Source: Actinomadura opuntiae
GTDB taxonomy: Bacteria; Actinomycetota; Actinomycetes; Streptosporangiales; Streptosporangiaceae
DNA length: 64,000 nt
Direction: 5' to 3'
NCBI RefSeq assembly: GCF_030283205.1
Contig: NZ_JASNWF010000013.1
Location: forward strand, 249,041 to 313,040
Below are positions 23,316 to 32,813 of this stretch, piece after piece. A program made the translations under genes and the position numbers. Numbering within the stretch: the stretch's first letter is position 1; each line of letters begins with the position of its first letter. The notes beneath the pieces were generated by a model. The model was not told the origin of the DNA and made no database searches. It was given only the letters and a program-made list of their open reading frames with translations.

Positions 23316-23845
23316 CGCTTCCCCGTCCGTTCGCCGACCAACCGAATCTACCGGCCGGCGACGACGGTCCGGGGCCTGGCCGCCCGCGCGCCGGGCGGGG
23401 ACGGCGGGACGCCGACGGCGGCGAGGCGCGCCCGGTTGACGGCACCGTGCGGCCGAATCAGGACGAAGCTTCCTTTGCCCGGCAAACATCCGCTTGCCGG
23501 ATCGTTCGCTGCATATCCCATTTCGTTCGCCGGCAAAAACGCGGGCCGCGCATTGTGTCACACGCCCGCACGGGCCCGCACACTGCGCGCGGATGGGAAC
23601 GCGACCGGGACGCGCATCGTCGCACCGCCCCGACCTGCGCCATTGCGCCGTACGGTCCACCATCGGCCACACGTGCCGTCATTTTGTGAGTCAGAACTCA
23701 TTTGCCATGTCGCGACCACTCCCCATTCACAGGGATAATTGCCAGTGCGGCCGCCATGAAGGGGCTGCGGGGCACGACCGGGGTGGGCGTGCTCCCGCAG
23801 CCCGCATGGCGGCCGTGCTCGTCCCCGCCCGGCCCGCTATGAGGG
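23316..23845. other. 530-bp gene-free spacer
   Basis: No credible gene is seen between the cinA start and the DUF1990 stop. The left part should hold the cinA promoter. TGAGT-CAGA-ACTCA (23687-23700) is a short inverted repeat, and GATAAT (23734-23739) looks like a plus-strand -10 box placed just before the large hairpin at 23748-23815. Confidence 0.6.
23748..23815. other. Large GC-rich hairpin
   Basis: Three stacked perfect stems form one long hairpin: 23748-23758 with 23805-23815 (11 bp), 23762-23771 with 23794-23803 (10 bp), and 23772-23776 with 23788-23792 (5 bp), separated only by small bulges, with an 11-nt loop. It could end the minus-strand DUF1990 transcript or be a small RNA starting near 23746. 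Confidence 0.65.
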
Positions 23846-24358
23846 TCACGGGCGCGCCAGCCGGCGCAGGACGGCCCCGCAGCGCCGCGCGTACGCGCGC
23901 TGGAAGACCGGCCCGAGCGGCCCCGCCAGCCGTGCCGCCGCCGTGACCGGGCGGCTGAACGAGGTGACCGTCAGCCACACCTCGCCCTCGTCGTCCAGGT
24001 GCACGACGAACGACTCCTCTCCGGCCATCGGATGGCCCTGCAGCGTCCCGTACGCCCATCCGGCGCGGCGGTCCTCCTCCCGCGTCCACACGACCCGGCA
24101 GGGCGCCACCAGGCGGAGCGGCCCGACCCCGATGCCCATCTCGACGCTCACGCCGGGCTCCGCGCGCGGAGCCGACGCCCGCACGCGCGCCGGCAGCGCC
24201 CGATGCATCCAGAACTCCAGCAGCGCGTCGGAGGCGTTCCGGAACGCGACCGGTCCCGCGCCGACGAGCGAGCGCACGCGCAGATGCCGGAACCCCGGCG
24301 GCCGCTCGGCGTCCCACGTCGCGCCCACCTCGGAGTAGGTGAAGTCCTGCCCGCTCAT
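23846..24358 (-). CDS. DUF1990 domain protein
   Basis: This 170-residue protein matches the DUF1990 family: opening FTYSEVGATW, then PPGFRHLRVRSLVGAG, AFRNASDALLEFWMHRAL, and YGTLQGHPMAGEESFVVHLDDEGEVWLTVTSFSRP. The function is unknown; the fold may resemble START-like proteins. ATG 24358 has a good GGAGG just upstream, and in-frame codons further upstream lie inside the divergent MOSC gene. The long hairpin 30-98 bp beyond its stop may end its mRNA. Confidence 0.8.
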   Translation of the reverse strand: MSGQDFTYSEVGATWDAERPPGFRHLRVRSLVGAGPVAFRNASDALLEFWMHRALPARVRASAPRAEPGVSVEMGIGVGPLRLVAPCRVVWTREEDRRAGWAYGTLQGHPMAGEESFVVHLDDEGEVWLTVTSFSRPVTAAARLAGPLGPVFQRAYARRCGAVLRRLARP

Positions 24359-24445
24359 CGGCCTCCGGCCCCCAAACTGACGAATCGGCGTCAAGTATCG
24401 CCCGTTCTCCTGGTCACCGGCCGGGCGCGGATCTAACGTCGCCTC

Positions 24446-25228
24446 ATGATCGCCGTCATCGCGGAGCTGAACGTCTTCCCCGTCAAGAGCGCGAGCGGGG
24501 TCTCGCTCGCCGAGGCCGAGCTGACGCCGCAGGGGCTGCGGCACGACCGCGCGTTCATGCTCGTCCGCCCGGACGGACGGCACCTGTCGCAGCGGGAGGT
24601 GCCCGAACTCGCGCTGATCCACCCGGCCTACGACGGGACGAAGCTGACCGTCCACACGCCGCTCGCGGACGCTCCCCTGATCTGCGAGGCGGCCGACGGC
24701 CCGGCACGCGACGTCACCGTGCACCGGCGCCCCTGCCAGGGCGTCGACCAGGGCGACGATGCCGCCGCGTGGTTCTCCGACGCTCTCGGGATCTCCTGCC
24801 GCCTCGTCCGCTTCACCGGAACGCGCCCGACCAAGCGCGGCGGCGGCACGCTGACGTTCGCCGACGGGTACCCGGTCTCGGTGCTGTCCGACAAGTCGCT
24901 CGACGACCTGAACCGCCGGGTGGACGCCCCGCTCCCGATGGACCGGTTCCGGCCCAACATCGTCCTGCGCGGCCTCGGCCCTTACGGCGAGGACGGGGTC
25001 ACGCGGCTCCGCGGGGCGGCGGAGATCGAGCTGATCAAGCCGTGCGGACGCTGCGTCATCATCAACACCGACCAGGAGACGGCCCGGCGCTCCCCCGTGC
25101 CGCTGCGCGCGCTCGCCGGTTACCGCACCGCGCGGTCCAACGGCTCCCGCGAGATCGTGTTCGGCCGGCTCGGCGTCCCCCGCGCCACCGGCGTCCTCCG
25201 CGTCGGCGACGAGCTGCACGCGTCCTGA
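24446..25228 (+). CDS. MOSC-domain molybdenum-cofactor sulfurtransferase-like protein
   Basis: This 260-residue protein has an N-terminal MOSC beta-barrel (ELNVFPVKSASGVSLAEAELTPQGLRHDRAFMLV) and a MOSC domain ending in KPCGRCVIINTD, where Cys200 is the conserved cysteine. The architecture is that of mARC/YcbX proteins, molybdenum enzymes that reduce N-hydroxylated compounds. The -10 box TAACGT (24434-24439) ends 6 nt before the ATG, so the gene is probably leaderless. TGACG-AATCGG-CGTCA (24378-24393) in the divergent spacer may be an operator. Confidence 0.85.
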   Translation: MIAVIAELNVFPVKSASGVSLAEAELTPQGLRHDRAFMLVRPDGRHLSQREVPELALIHPAYDGTKLTVHTPLADAPLICEAADGPARDVTVHRRPCQGVDQGDDAAAWFSDALGISCRLVRFTGTRPTKRGGGTLTFADGYPVSVLSDKSLDDLNRRVDAPLPMDRFRPNIVLRGLGPYGEDGVTRLRGAAEIELIKPCGRCVIINTDQETARRSPVPLRALAGYRTARSNGSREIVFGRLGVPRATGVLRVGDELHAS

Positions 25229-25240
25229 CCCGGCGTCCCG

Positions 25241-25828
25241 TCAGGAGCGCGGGGCGCGGCGCAACCGCCACGCCTGCACGACGTAGTCGGCGCCGGTGAC
25301 GACGGTGACGACGAGCGCGGCGGCCATCGTGACCCAGCGCAGGTAGTCCAGCGGGCCGGGCAGGATGTAGAAGCCGATCGCGAAGACCTGGAGCATCGTC
25401 TTCAGCTTGCCGCCCTTGCTGGCCGGGATCACCCCGTACCGGATGACGACGAACCGCATCAGCGTGATGCCGATCTCGCGGACCATGATGACGACGGTCA
25501 CCCACCACCACAGCTCGCCCAGCGCCGACAGGCTGACCAGGGCGGCCCCGATCAGCGCCTTGTCGGCGATCGGGTCGGCGATCTTGCCGAAGTCGGTGAC
25601 CAGCCCGCGGGCGCGGGCCAGGTCGCCGTCGATCTTGTCGGTGACGGACGCGGCGGCGAACACCGCGAACGCGCCGATCCGCCAGCCGGTGCCGTCCAGG
25701 AACAGCAGCCACACGAACAGCGGCACCAGCGCGATGCGCAGCAGCGTCAGCGCGTTGGCGATGTTGTAGACGCTGGCGGGCGGCGGATCGGGCGCCCCGG
25801 CGACCGGTTCGGGCATGCCCGCGATCAT
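25241..25828 (-). CDS. pgsA: CDP-alcohol phosphatidyltransferase (PgsA)
   Basis: This 195-residue inner-membrane enzyme makes phosphatidylglycerol-phosphate or a related phospholipid from CDP-diacylglycerol. The full catalytic CDP-alcohol motif D-x2-DG-x2-AR-x8-G-x3-D-x3-D is present at residues 64-89. Five to six hydrophobic helices follow. The start ATG at 25828 overlaps the rimO stop (ATGA), and the rimO-pgsA order is conserved in actinobacteria. The genome will hold other pgsA paralogues, so the exact acceptor is uncertain. Confidence 0.9.
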   Translation of the reverse strand: MIAGMPEPVAGAPDPPPASVYNIANALTLLRIALVPLFVWLLFLDGTGWRIGAFAVFAAASVTDKIDGDLARARGLVTDFGKIADPIADKALIGAALVSLSALGELWWWVTVVIMVREIGITLMRFVVIRYGVIPASKGGKLKTMLQVFAIGFYILPGPLDYLRWVTMAAALVVTVVTGADYVVQAWRLRRAPRS

Positions 25829-27252
25829 GACACGTCCGCGACGAGGTCCACCCCGTCGCTTCCGGTGACGCGCGCGGCGACGATCTCGCCGAGGGCCAGC
25901 CCCTCGCCGCGGACGAGCACCGTCCCGTCCACCTCGGGCGCCTGGTGCGCGGCGCGGCCCTCGAACCCGCCGTCGGCCTTGTCCTCCAGCAGGACGTGGA
26001 CCTCGGTGCCGATCCGGTCCTCGGCGCGCTGCGCGGTCAGCTCCTCGGCGAGCTCCGACAGGTCCTCGACGCGGCGGGCGATCTCGCCGGGGTCGACCTT
26101 GCCGGGCAGGTTCGCGGCCTCGGTGCCGTCCTCGTCGGAGTAGCCGAACACGCCGATCGCGTCGAGCCGGGCGGCGGACAGGAACTCCGCGAGCTCCTCG
26201 AAGTCGTCCTCGGTCTCGCCGGGGAACCCGACGATGAAGTTGGACCGTACGCCCGCCTCCGGGGCCAGCGCGCGGATCTGGTCGAGCAGCTCCAGGAACC
26301 GGACGCGGTCGCCGAACCGCCGCATCGAGCGCAGCACCGGGCCGCTGGCGTGCTGGAACGACAGGTCGAAGTACGGCGCGACGCCGGGCGTGCCGCAGAT
26401 CGCCTCGATCAGCCCGGGCCGCGTCTCGGCGGGCTGCAGGTAGCTGACCCGGACGCGCTCGATGCCGTCCACGGCGGCGAGGCCGGGCAGCAGCTTCTCC
26501 AGCGCCCGCAGGTCGCCGAGGTCCTTGCCGTAGGACGTGGAGTTCTCGCTGACCAGCACCAGCTCGCGGACGCCGTGGCCGGCGAGCCAGCGGGCCTCCT
26601 CCAGCACCTCCGCCGGCGGGCGCGACACGTACGCGCCGCGGAACGCGGGGATCGCGCAGAACGTGCAGCGCCGGTCGCAGCCGGACGCCAGCTTCAGCGG
26701 GGCGACCGGGCCGCCGCCGAGGCGCCGCCGCAGCACCCGCGGCCCCGATGCGGGGGCAACGCCGTCAGGCAGGTCGGCAGACTGGTCGGCAGAGTCGCCG
26801 TGCCCGGGGATCGCCACGCCCTCGGCGGACGAGGATCGCTCCACGGGGCTGATCGGCAGCAGCGTGCGGCGGTCGCGGGGGGTGTGGGCCTCGCGCGCGC
26901 GGCCCTCCATCACCTCGTCGAGGCGCTCGCCGATCGACAGGTAGTCGTCGAACCCGATCACCGCGTCGGCCTCCGGCAGCGCCTCCGCCAGCTCCCTGCC
27001 GTACCGCTCGGCCATGCACCCGGCGGCGACGACCTTGGCGCCGGAGTCGTGCGCCGCGAGCAGCGTGTCGATGGAGTCCTTCTTGGCCGCCTCGATGAAG
27101 CCGCAGGTGTTGACGACCACGACGTCGGCGCCGTCCGGGGCGTCGGCCAGGTCCCAGCCGGAGTCCTCCATGCGCGCGGCGAGCTCCTCGGAGTCCACCT
27201 CGTTGCGGGCGCAACCGAGGGTGATGAGCGAGACCTTGGGGCGAGTCGACAT
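25825..27252 (-). CDS. rimO: Ribosomal protein S12 methylthiotransferase RimO
   Basis: This 475-residue radical-SAM enzyme adds a methylthio group to an Asp of ribosomal protein S12. The N-terminal MTTase domain has cluster cysteines 14, 50 and 79 (TLGCARNEVDSE, NTCGF, AAGCMAERY). The radical-SAM motif CDRRCTFC gives Cys192, 196 and 199, and a C-terminal TRAM domain follows. Between the two domains lies a long low-complexity linker (about residues 125-180), longer than in E. coli RimO. It is translationally coupled to pgsA. Confidence 0.93.
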   Translation of the reverse strand: MSTRPKVSLITLGCARNEVDSEELAARMEDSGWDLADAPDGADVVVVNTCGFIEAAKKDSIDTLLAAHDSGAKVVAAGCMAERYGRELAEALPEADAVIGFDDYLSIGERLDEVMEGRAREAHTPRDRRTLLPISPVERSSSAEGVAIPGHGDSADQSADLPDGVAPASGPRVLRRRLGGGPVAPLKLASGCDRRCTFCAIPAFRGAYVSRPPAEVLEEARWLAGHGVRELVLVSENSTSYGKDLGDLRALEKLLPGLAAVDGIERVRVSYLQPAETRPGLIEAICGTPGVAPYFDLSFQHASGPVLRSMRRFGDRVRFLELLDQIRALAPEAGVRSNFIVGFPGETEDDFEELAEFLSAARLDAIGVFGYSDEDGTEAANLPGKVDPGEIARRVEDLSELAEELTAQRAEDRIGTEVHVLLEDKADGGFEGRAAHQAPEVDGTVLVRGEGLALGEIVAARVTGSDGVDLVADVS

Positions 27253-27350
27253 GCCCCTAAGGTAATGGGCCCCGGGACCGGGGCGGACCTTCGCCCCGCC
27301 GGTGCGGGGACCCGCCGGTCAGGGGCCCGGCGGCGGGCCGGGGCGCCGGA

Positions 27351-28106
27351 TCAGGCGGCCGCCGGGTCGTTGCGGTCGAAGCTGAGCCGCTGCACGCCCT
27401 TGCCCTTGCCCGGCGTGCCGAGGTCCTTGCCGTTCACGGTGAGGCGGACGCCGCCGCCGATGCCGATCACCAGGCTGATCTTCTTCTTGGCGGTCCACTT
27501 CTTCTGGTCGCCGCTGTGCAGGACGCCGGAGTACAGCGCCTTGCCCTTGTCGCCGCGGACGTTCACCCAGACCGTCCGCTTGGCCACGGCCTGGACCTCG
27601 ACCTTGGTGCGCGGCGCCGCCGCCACCGGGTCGTCGGGCTTGGCGGCCGGCGGCGGGGTCGGCTTCGGGGTGCGCGGCGCGGGCGTCCCGGCGACCTGGC
27701 GGGCGGTGTGCCGCTCGTGCCCGCCGTCCTGCCGGATGGCCTGGAACACCCCGCCGATGACCACGACGGCGAGGGCCAGCGCCATCGCCGCGCTCCAGTT
27801 CGCCGAGCGGCGCTCGCGGAAGGGGATCGGGCGCTCGGGCTCGAACGCCGCCGTCGCCGACACCGGCTGCGGCGCGCCGCCGTGCGCGGCGTCGAACTCG
27901 CTGACCAGCGGCTCCGGGTCGATGCCGATGACCCGCGCGATGCTGCGGATGTGGCCCCGCGCGTAGAAGTTGCCGCCGCAGGCGGAGAAGTCGTCGGACT
28001 CCATGCCGCGGATCACCGTCTCGCGGATCCGCGTCTGGAGACTGACCTGCGTCACCGAGAGACCCGCCTGCCGACGCTCCTGGGCCAAGGTCTCACCGAT
28101 GCTCAC
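27351..28106 (-). CDS. RodZ-like helix-turn-helix membrane protein
   Basis: This 251-residue protein has an N-terminal Xre/RodZ-type helix-turn-helix (residues ~1-75: SIGETLAQERRQAGLSVTQ, then YARGHIRSIARVIGID). A single membrane helix follows near 105-125, then a Pro/Lys-rich linker and a C-terminal DUF4115 beta-domain (VNVRGDKGKALYSGVL). RodZ proteins link MreB-like cell-shape machinery to the membrane. The GTG start at 28106 has a near-perfect GAAGGAGG upstream. It lies between rimO and ftsK, its usual place in this lineage. Confidence 0.85.
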   Translation of the reverse strand: MSIGETLAQERRQAGLSVTQVSLQTRIRETVIRGMESDDFSACGGNFYARGHIRSIARVIGIDPEPLVSEFDAAHGGAPQPVSATAAFEPERPIPFRERRSANWSAAMALALAVVVIGGVFQAIRQDGGHERHTARQVAGTPAPRTPKPTPPPAAKPDDPVAAAPRTKVEVQAVAKRTVWVNVRGDKGKALYSGVLHSGDQKKWTAKKKISLVIGIGGGVRLTVNGKDLGTPGKGKGVQRLSFDRNDPAAA

Positions 28107-28288
28107 GCCGGGCCTCCTTCGAGCGCGTTCGCCGCTCGTTCCACGCTGATGCGACACCAGTCTAGAAACGGGAATGCCCGCTCGGCGAGCGCCAACACGT
28201 TCGAAACAGGGCAAGATTTCGCATCATTCCGCCATGCCCGTCCCCGGAACGGGTGGCCATATGACGGCAACCGCGCGGACATTCCATT

Positions 28289-28318
28289 GTTCCCCCGCGG
28301 TAAGCGCCGCGGGGGAAC
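28289..28318 (-). terminator. ftsK terminator
   Basis: A perfect 12-bp stem GTTCCCCCGCGG (28289-28300) pairs with 28307-28318 around a 6-nt loop, just beyond the ftsK stop. Confidence 0.8.
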
Positions 28319-28324
28319 GCCCGG

Positions 28325-30991
28325 TCAGCCGCCGCCGCGCAGTTCCGCGAGGACGCCGGGCAGGTCGTCGGGCTTGGCGAGCACGTCGCGGGCCTTGGAG
28401 CCCTCGCTCGGCCCGACGATGTCGCGGCTCTCCATCAGGTCCATCAGCCGGCCCGCCTTGGCGAACCCGACGCGCAGCTTGCGCTGCAGCATCGAGGTCG
28501 ACCCGAACTGCGTCGACACCACCAGCTCGATCGCCTGGACGAGCAGGTCCATGTCGTCGCCGATGTCCTCGTCGATCTCCTTCTTCGGCGCGGACGACTC
28601 GGCGACGTCGTCCCGGTAGTGCGCCTCCATCTGCCCCTTGCAGTGGTCGACGATCCCGTGGATCTCCTTCTCCGACACGTAGGCGTTCTGGATGCGCATC
28701 GGCTTGCTGGCGCCCATCGGCAGGAACAGCGCGTCGCCCTGCCCGACCAGCTTCTCCGCGCCCGGCTGGTCGAGGATGACGCGGCTGTCCGACAGCGACG
28801 AGGTGGCGAACGCCAGCCGGGACGGCACGTTGGCCTTGATGAGGCCGGTCACCACGTCCACGGACGGGCGCTGCGTCGCCAGCACCAGGTGGATGCCGGC
28901 GGCGCGCGCGAGCTGGGTGATGCGCACGACCGAGTCCTCGACGTCGCGCGGCGCGACCATCATCAGGTCGGCGAGCTCGTCGACGATCACCAGCATGTAG
29001 GGGTAGGGCGTGTAGACGCGCTCGCTGCCGGGCGGCGCGGTGAGCTTGCCCGCCTTCACCGCCTTGTTGAAGTCGTCGATGTGCCGGAACCCGGACGCGG
29101 CGAGGTCGTCGTAGCGGCGGTCCATTTCCCCGACGACCCATTCGAGGGCTTCGGCCGCTTTTTTGGGATTTGTGATGATCGGGGTGATCAGGTGGGGAAT
29201 GCCCTGGTACATGGTCAGCTCGACCCGTTTCGGGTCGACCAGGATCATCCGCACCTCGTCCGGCGTCGCCCGCATCAGGACCGAGGTGATGAGCCCGTTG
29301 ATGCACGTCGACTTGCCGGCGCCGGTCGCGCCCGCGATGAGGATGTGCGGCATCTTCGCCAGGTTCGCCACCACCGTGCGGCCCTCGACGTCCTTGCCGA
29401 GCCCGACCACCATCGGATGGTGCTCGTTGGTCGCCGCCGGGGAGCGCAGCACGTCGCCGAGGCTGACGATGTCCTTGTCGGTGTTCGGGATCTCCACGCC
29501 GATCGCCGACTTGCCGGGGATCGGGGAGATGATCCGCACGTCCGCGCTCTTCACCGCGTACGCGATGTTCTTGGTCAGCGCGATGACCTTCTCCACCTTC
29601 ACCGCGGGGCCGAGCTCGATCTCGTACCGGGTGATCGTCGGCCCGCGGGTGAACCCGGTGACCTGCGCGTCGATGTCGAACTGCTCCAGCACGCCGGTGA
29701 GGGCGTTCACCACCGTGTCGTTGGCCTTGGTGCGCGGCTTGGAAACGCTGCCCGGCCGCAGCTCCATCGGATCCGGCAGCACGTAGATCTCACCGGACGA
29801 CGACAGCGGCAGCTGCTCGGAGCTGCGCGGCGCGGGCGTCGGGTCGGGGACCTCGGCGCGCTCGGGATGCTCGGCCGGCGGGAGGTCCTCCGGGGGCGCC
29901 TCGTCCAGCGGCGGTCCGTCGTCGACGGGCGGCGCCGGCGGGACGTCGCCGCCGAACGGGTCCGGCTCGAACAGCTCGTCGGCGAGGTCGCGGACCGGAC
30001 GGTCGGGGCGCTTCGGCTCGTCGTCCAGCAGCGGCGTGTCGTACGGCTTGGAGTGCTCGCCGACCTCCAGCTCGCCGTCGGCGTCCTCCGCCTTCTTCTT
30101 GCGGCGGCGCTTCTTCGGCGCGTCCTGCTCGCCCTCCACCGTGTCGGACGGGCGCTCCGGGCGGCCCTGCAGCGTCGCGACGGCCCACAGGTCGGCGACG
30201 CGCTCGGGCACCTTCGCGATCGGGGTCGCGGTGATGACCAGCAGCCCGAACCCCGACAGCAGGAGCAGCAGCGGCACCGCCACCCAGCCGCTGAGCGCGG
30301 CGTCCAGCGGCGCCGACACCAGCCAGCCGACGACGCCCCCGGCGTCGCGGACGCCGGGCATGTCCTTGGCCGGGGACGGGATCCCCGCGGCGATGTGCAG
30401 GACGCCGAGCACACCGACGGTGAGCGCGGTCAGGCCGATGACGACGCGCCCGGTCTCCTCGTTCTGCTCGGGGTGGCGCAGCGTCCGCCACGCCAGCAGC
30501 GCCAGCACCACCGGCAGCGCCATCGCGACGATGCCGATGCCGCCGCGCACGACCTTCTCCAGCGCGATCGTGACGACGCCGTCCGGCCGGAACCAGGTGA
30601 CCGAGGCCAGCACGATCGACGAGCCGAGCAGCGCGAGCCCGAGCCCGTCGCGCCGGTGCTCGGGGTCGAGGTTGCGGGCGCCGTTGCCGTAGGCGCGGAA
30701 GACGGAGCCGACGGTGACCGCCGCGAGCAGGTACAGCTTGAACAGCAGCTTGAAGAACCCGAGGACGGCCTGCGAGATCGGGTCGGGCTTCTGCTGCTGC
30801 GGGCGCCCCCGGCCGGACCCCCGGCCCGCGCCGCCCCTGGCCGCACCGCTCCTGGCCGGACCGCCCTTCGCGCCACCGCCCTTCGCATTGCTCGTTCGCT
30901 TCCGGGGGGCCGGCCCTGCGGGTTTGCGAGCCGCGCTGCCCCCGGTACGCGAGGAGGTGGTCTTCGCTCCCCCGGACGCACGTGTGGCCAT
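28325..30991 (-). CDS. ftsK: DNA translocase FtsK
   Basis: This 888-residue protein pumps chromosome DNA through the closing septum. A basic, glycine-rich N-terminus is followed by four membrane helices (about residues 75-245), then an acidic/proline-rich linker, and the FtsK motor with Walker A GATGAGKS near 550-557, Walker B VIVDELADLMM, and the C-terminal gamma winged helix (STSMLQRKLRVGFAKAGRLMDLME). I choose ATG 30991 where the conserved N-terminus begins. The inverted repeat GGTTA...TAACC (30992-31007) touches the start codon and may be a regulatory site. A terminator follows the stop. Confidence 0.93.
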   Translation of the reverse strand: MATRASGGAKTTSSRTGGSAARKPAGPAPRKRTSNAKGGGAKGGPARSGAARGGAGRGSGRGRPQQQKPDPISQAVLGFFKLLFKLYLLAAVTVGSVFRAYGNGARNLDPEHRRDGLGLALLGSSIVLASVTWFRPDGVVTIALEKVVRGGIGIVAMALPVVLALLAWRTLRHPEQNEETGRVVIGLTALTVGVLGVLHIAAGIPSPAKDMPGVRDAGGVVGWLVSAPLDAALSGWVAVPLLLLLSGFGLLVITATPIAKVPERVADLWAVATLQGRPERPSDTVEGEQDAPKKRRRKKKAEDADGELEVGEHSKPYDTPLLDDEPKRPDRPVRDLADELFEPDPFGGDVPPAPPVDDGPPLDEAPPEDLPPAEHPERAEVPDPTPAPRSSEQLPLSSSGEIYVLPDPMELRPGSVSKPRTKANDTVVNALTGVLEQFDIDAQVTGFTRGPTITRYEIELGPAVKVEKVIALTKNIAYAVKSADVRIISPIPGKSAIGVEIPNTDKDIVSLGDVLRSPAATNEHHPMVVGLGKDVEGRTVVANLAKMPHILIAGATGAGKSTCINGLITSVLMRATPDEVRMILVDPKRVELTMYQGIPHLITPIITNPKKAAEALEWVVGEMDRRYDDLAASGFRHIDDFNKAVKAGKLTAPPGSERVYTPYPYMLVIVDELADLMMVAPRDVEDSVVRITQLARAAGIHLVLATQRPSVDVVTGLIKANVPSRLAFATSSLSDSRVILDQPGAEKLVGQGDALFLPMGASKPMRIQNAYVSEKEIHGIVDHCKGQMEAHYRDDVAESSAPKKEIDEDIGDDMDLLVQAIELVVSTQFGSTSMLQRKLRVGFAKAGRLMDLMESRDIVGPSEGSKARDVLAKPDDLPGVLAELRGGG

Positions 30992-31127
30992 GGTTATGAG
31001 AGTAACCAAGGACCGCCGGGGTTCCCGGGACGGCGACCGGGCGTGTTGCCCCATACCGGGACGACCGGGCACGACACCGCCGGGACGACCGGGCACGCCG
31101 CGCGCGCCCGGCCGTCCCGGCGGGCGG

Positions 31128-32813
31128 CTACACCTCGACGACCACCGGAATGATCATGGGACGGCGGCGGTAGTTGTCGCTCACCCACTTGCCGACGGTG
31201 CGCCGGATCAGCTGGTTGATCTGGTGCAGGTCGTTGACGGCGTCGCCGGCCGCGCCGGCGAGCACCCCCTCGATCCGCTCGATGATCTCGTTGAAGTCCT
31301 CGTTGACGATGCCGGCGCCGCGGGCGTGCACCTCGGGCCCGGCCACCAGCTTGCCGGAGGTGGAGTCGATGCCGACGACGATGGAGACGAAGCCCTCCTC
31401 GCCGAGGATCCGCCGGTCCTTCAGCGAGGTCTCGGTGACCTCGCCGACCGACAGGCCGTCCACGTACACGTAGCCGGCCGGGACGGCCCCGACGATCTTG
31501 GCGTGCCCGTCCACGAGGTCGACGACCACGCCGTCCTCGGCGATGACGATGTTGTCGTCGGGCACGCCGGTGAGCGCGGCGAGCTTGGCGTGCGCCCGCA
31601 GGTGCCGCCACTCGCCGTGGATCGGCATGAAGTTGCCGGGCTTGGTCACGTTCAGCACGTACAGCAGCTCGCCCGCCGACGCGTGCCCCGACACGTGCAC
31701 CAGCGCGTTGCCCTTGTGCACGATCCGCGCGCCCCACCGGGTGAGGCCGTTGATGACGCGGTTCACCGCGTTCTCGTTGCCGGGGATGAGCGAGGACGCC
31801 AGCATCACGGTGTCGCGGTCGGTGATGCGGATCGAGTGGTCGCGGTTGGCCATCCGCGACAGCGCCGACATCGGCTCGCCCTGCGAACCGGTGCACACCA
31901 GCACCAGCCGGTCGCCGGGGATGTCGTCCAGCTCCTTCTGGTCGACCATGATGTCCTCGGGGACGTTCAGGTAGCCCAGCTCGCGGGCGACGCCCATGTT
32001 GCGGACCATCGAGCGGCCGACGAAGCACACCTTGCGCCCGTTGGCGACGGCCGCGTCCAGCACCTGCTGCACGCGGTGGATGTGCGAGGCGAAGCAGGCG
32101 ACGATGAGCCGCTCCTGCGCGGTGCGGAACACCTCGTCGACGACCGGGCCGATGTTGCGCTCGCTGGTGACGAAGCCCGGGACCTCGGCGTTGGTGGAGT
32201 CCGACAGCAGCAGGTCGATGCCCTCGGCGCCGAGCCGGGCGAACCCGGGCAGGTCGGTGAGCCGGCCGTCCAGCGGCAGCTGGTCCATCTTGAAGTCGCC
32301 GGTGTGCAGGACGAGCCCGGCGGACGTGCGGACGGCGAGCGCGAGCGCGTCCGGGATCGAGTGGTTGACGGCGAAGAACTCGCACTCGAACGGCCCGAAC
32401 GTGCGCCGGTCGCCCTCGGCCACCACGTCGGTGACCGGTCTGATGCGGTGCTCGGTGAGCTTGGCCTCCAGCAGGGCCAGCGTCAGCCTCGAGCCGACCA
32501 GCGGGATGTCGCGGCGCTCGCGCAGCAGGTACGGGACGGCACCGATGTGGTCCTCGTGCCCGTGCGTGAGCACGACGGCCTCGATGTCGTCCAGGCGGTC
32601 CCTGATGTACTCGAAATCCGGCAGGATCAGGTCGACGCCGGGCTGCTCGGTCTCGGGGAACAGCACGCCGCAGTCGACGACCAGCAGGCGCCCGCCGTGC
32701 TCGTACACCGTCATGTTGCGGCCGATCTCCCCGAGCCCGCCGAGCGCGACGATGCGCAGGCCGCCCTCGGGCGGCGCGGGCGGGTCCGAGAGATCCGGGT
32801 GAGGATGACTCAC
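31128..32813 (-). CDS. rnj: Ribonuclease J
   Basis: This 561-residue enzyme is a metallo-beta-lactamase/beta-CASP nuclease with 5'-3' exonuclease and endonuclease activity on RNA. The metal motif HGHEDH is at residues 84-89, followed by the beta-CASP region (LLSDSTNAEVPGF, CTGSQGEPMSALSRMA, VHVSGHAS) and the RNase J C-terminal domain. The GTG start overlaps the dapA stop (GTGA, 32810-32813), and the dapA-rnj order is typical of actinobacteria. It works with PNPase, encoded to the right, in mRNA decay. Confidence 0.94.
   Translation of the reverse strand: MSHPHPDLSDPPAPPEGGLRIVALGGLGEIGRNMTVYEHGGRLLVVDCGVLFPETEQPGVDLILPDFEYIRDRLDDIEAVVLTHGHEDHIGAVPYLLRERRDIPLVGSRLTLALLEAKLTEHRIRPVTDVVAEGDRRTFGPFECEFFAVNHSIPDALALAVRTSAGLVLHTGDFKMDQLPLDGRLTDLPGFARLGAEGIDLLLSDSTNAEVPGFVTSERNIGPVVDEVFRTAQERLIVACFASHIHRVQQVLDAAVANGRKVCFVGRSMVRNMGVARELGYLNVPEDIMVDQKELDDIPGDRLVLVCTGSQGEPMSALSRMANRDHSIRITDRDTVMLASSLIPGNENAVNRVINGLTRWGARIVHKGNALVHVSGHASAGELLYVLNVTKPGNFMPIHGEWRHLRAHAKLAALTGVPDDNIVIAEDGVVVDLVDGHAKIVGAVPAGYVYVDGLSVGEVTETSLKDRRILGEEGFVSIVVGIDSTSGKLVAGPEVHARGAGIVNEDFNEIIERIEGVLAGAAGDAVNDLHQINQLIRRTVGKWVSDNYRRRPMIIPVVVEV

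Noticed and set aside
23316..23672. Upstream in-frame extension of cinA
   Set aside because: The added residues are basic and unstructured and the conserved CinA start is at 23315.
28619..31153. Long plus-strand frame opposite ftsK
   Set aside because: No recognisable domain and a His/Arg/Asp/Leu-rich composition; the minus strand encodes a complete FtsK.
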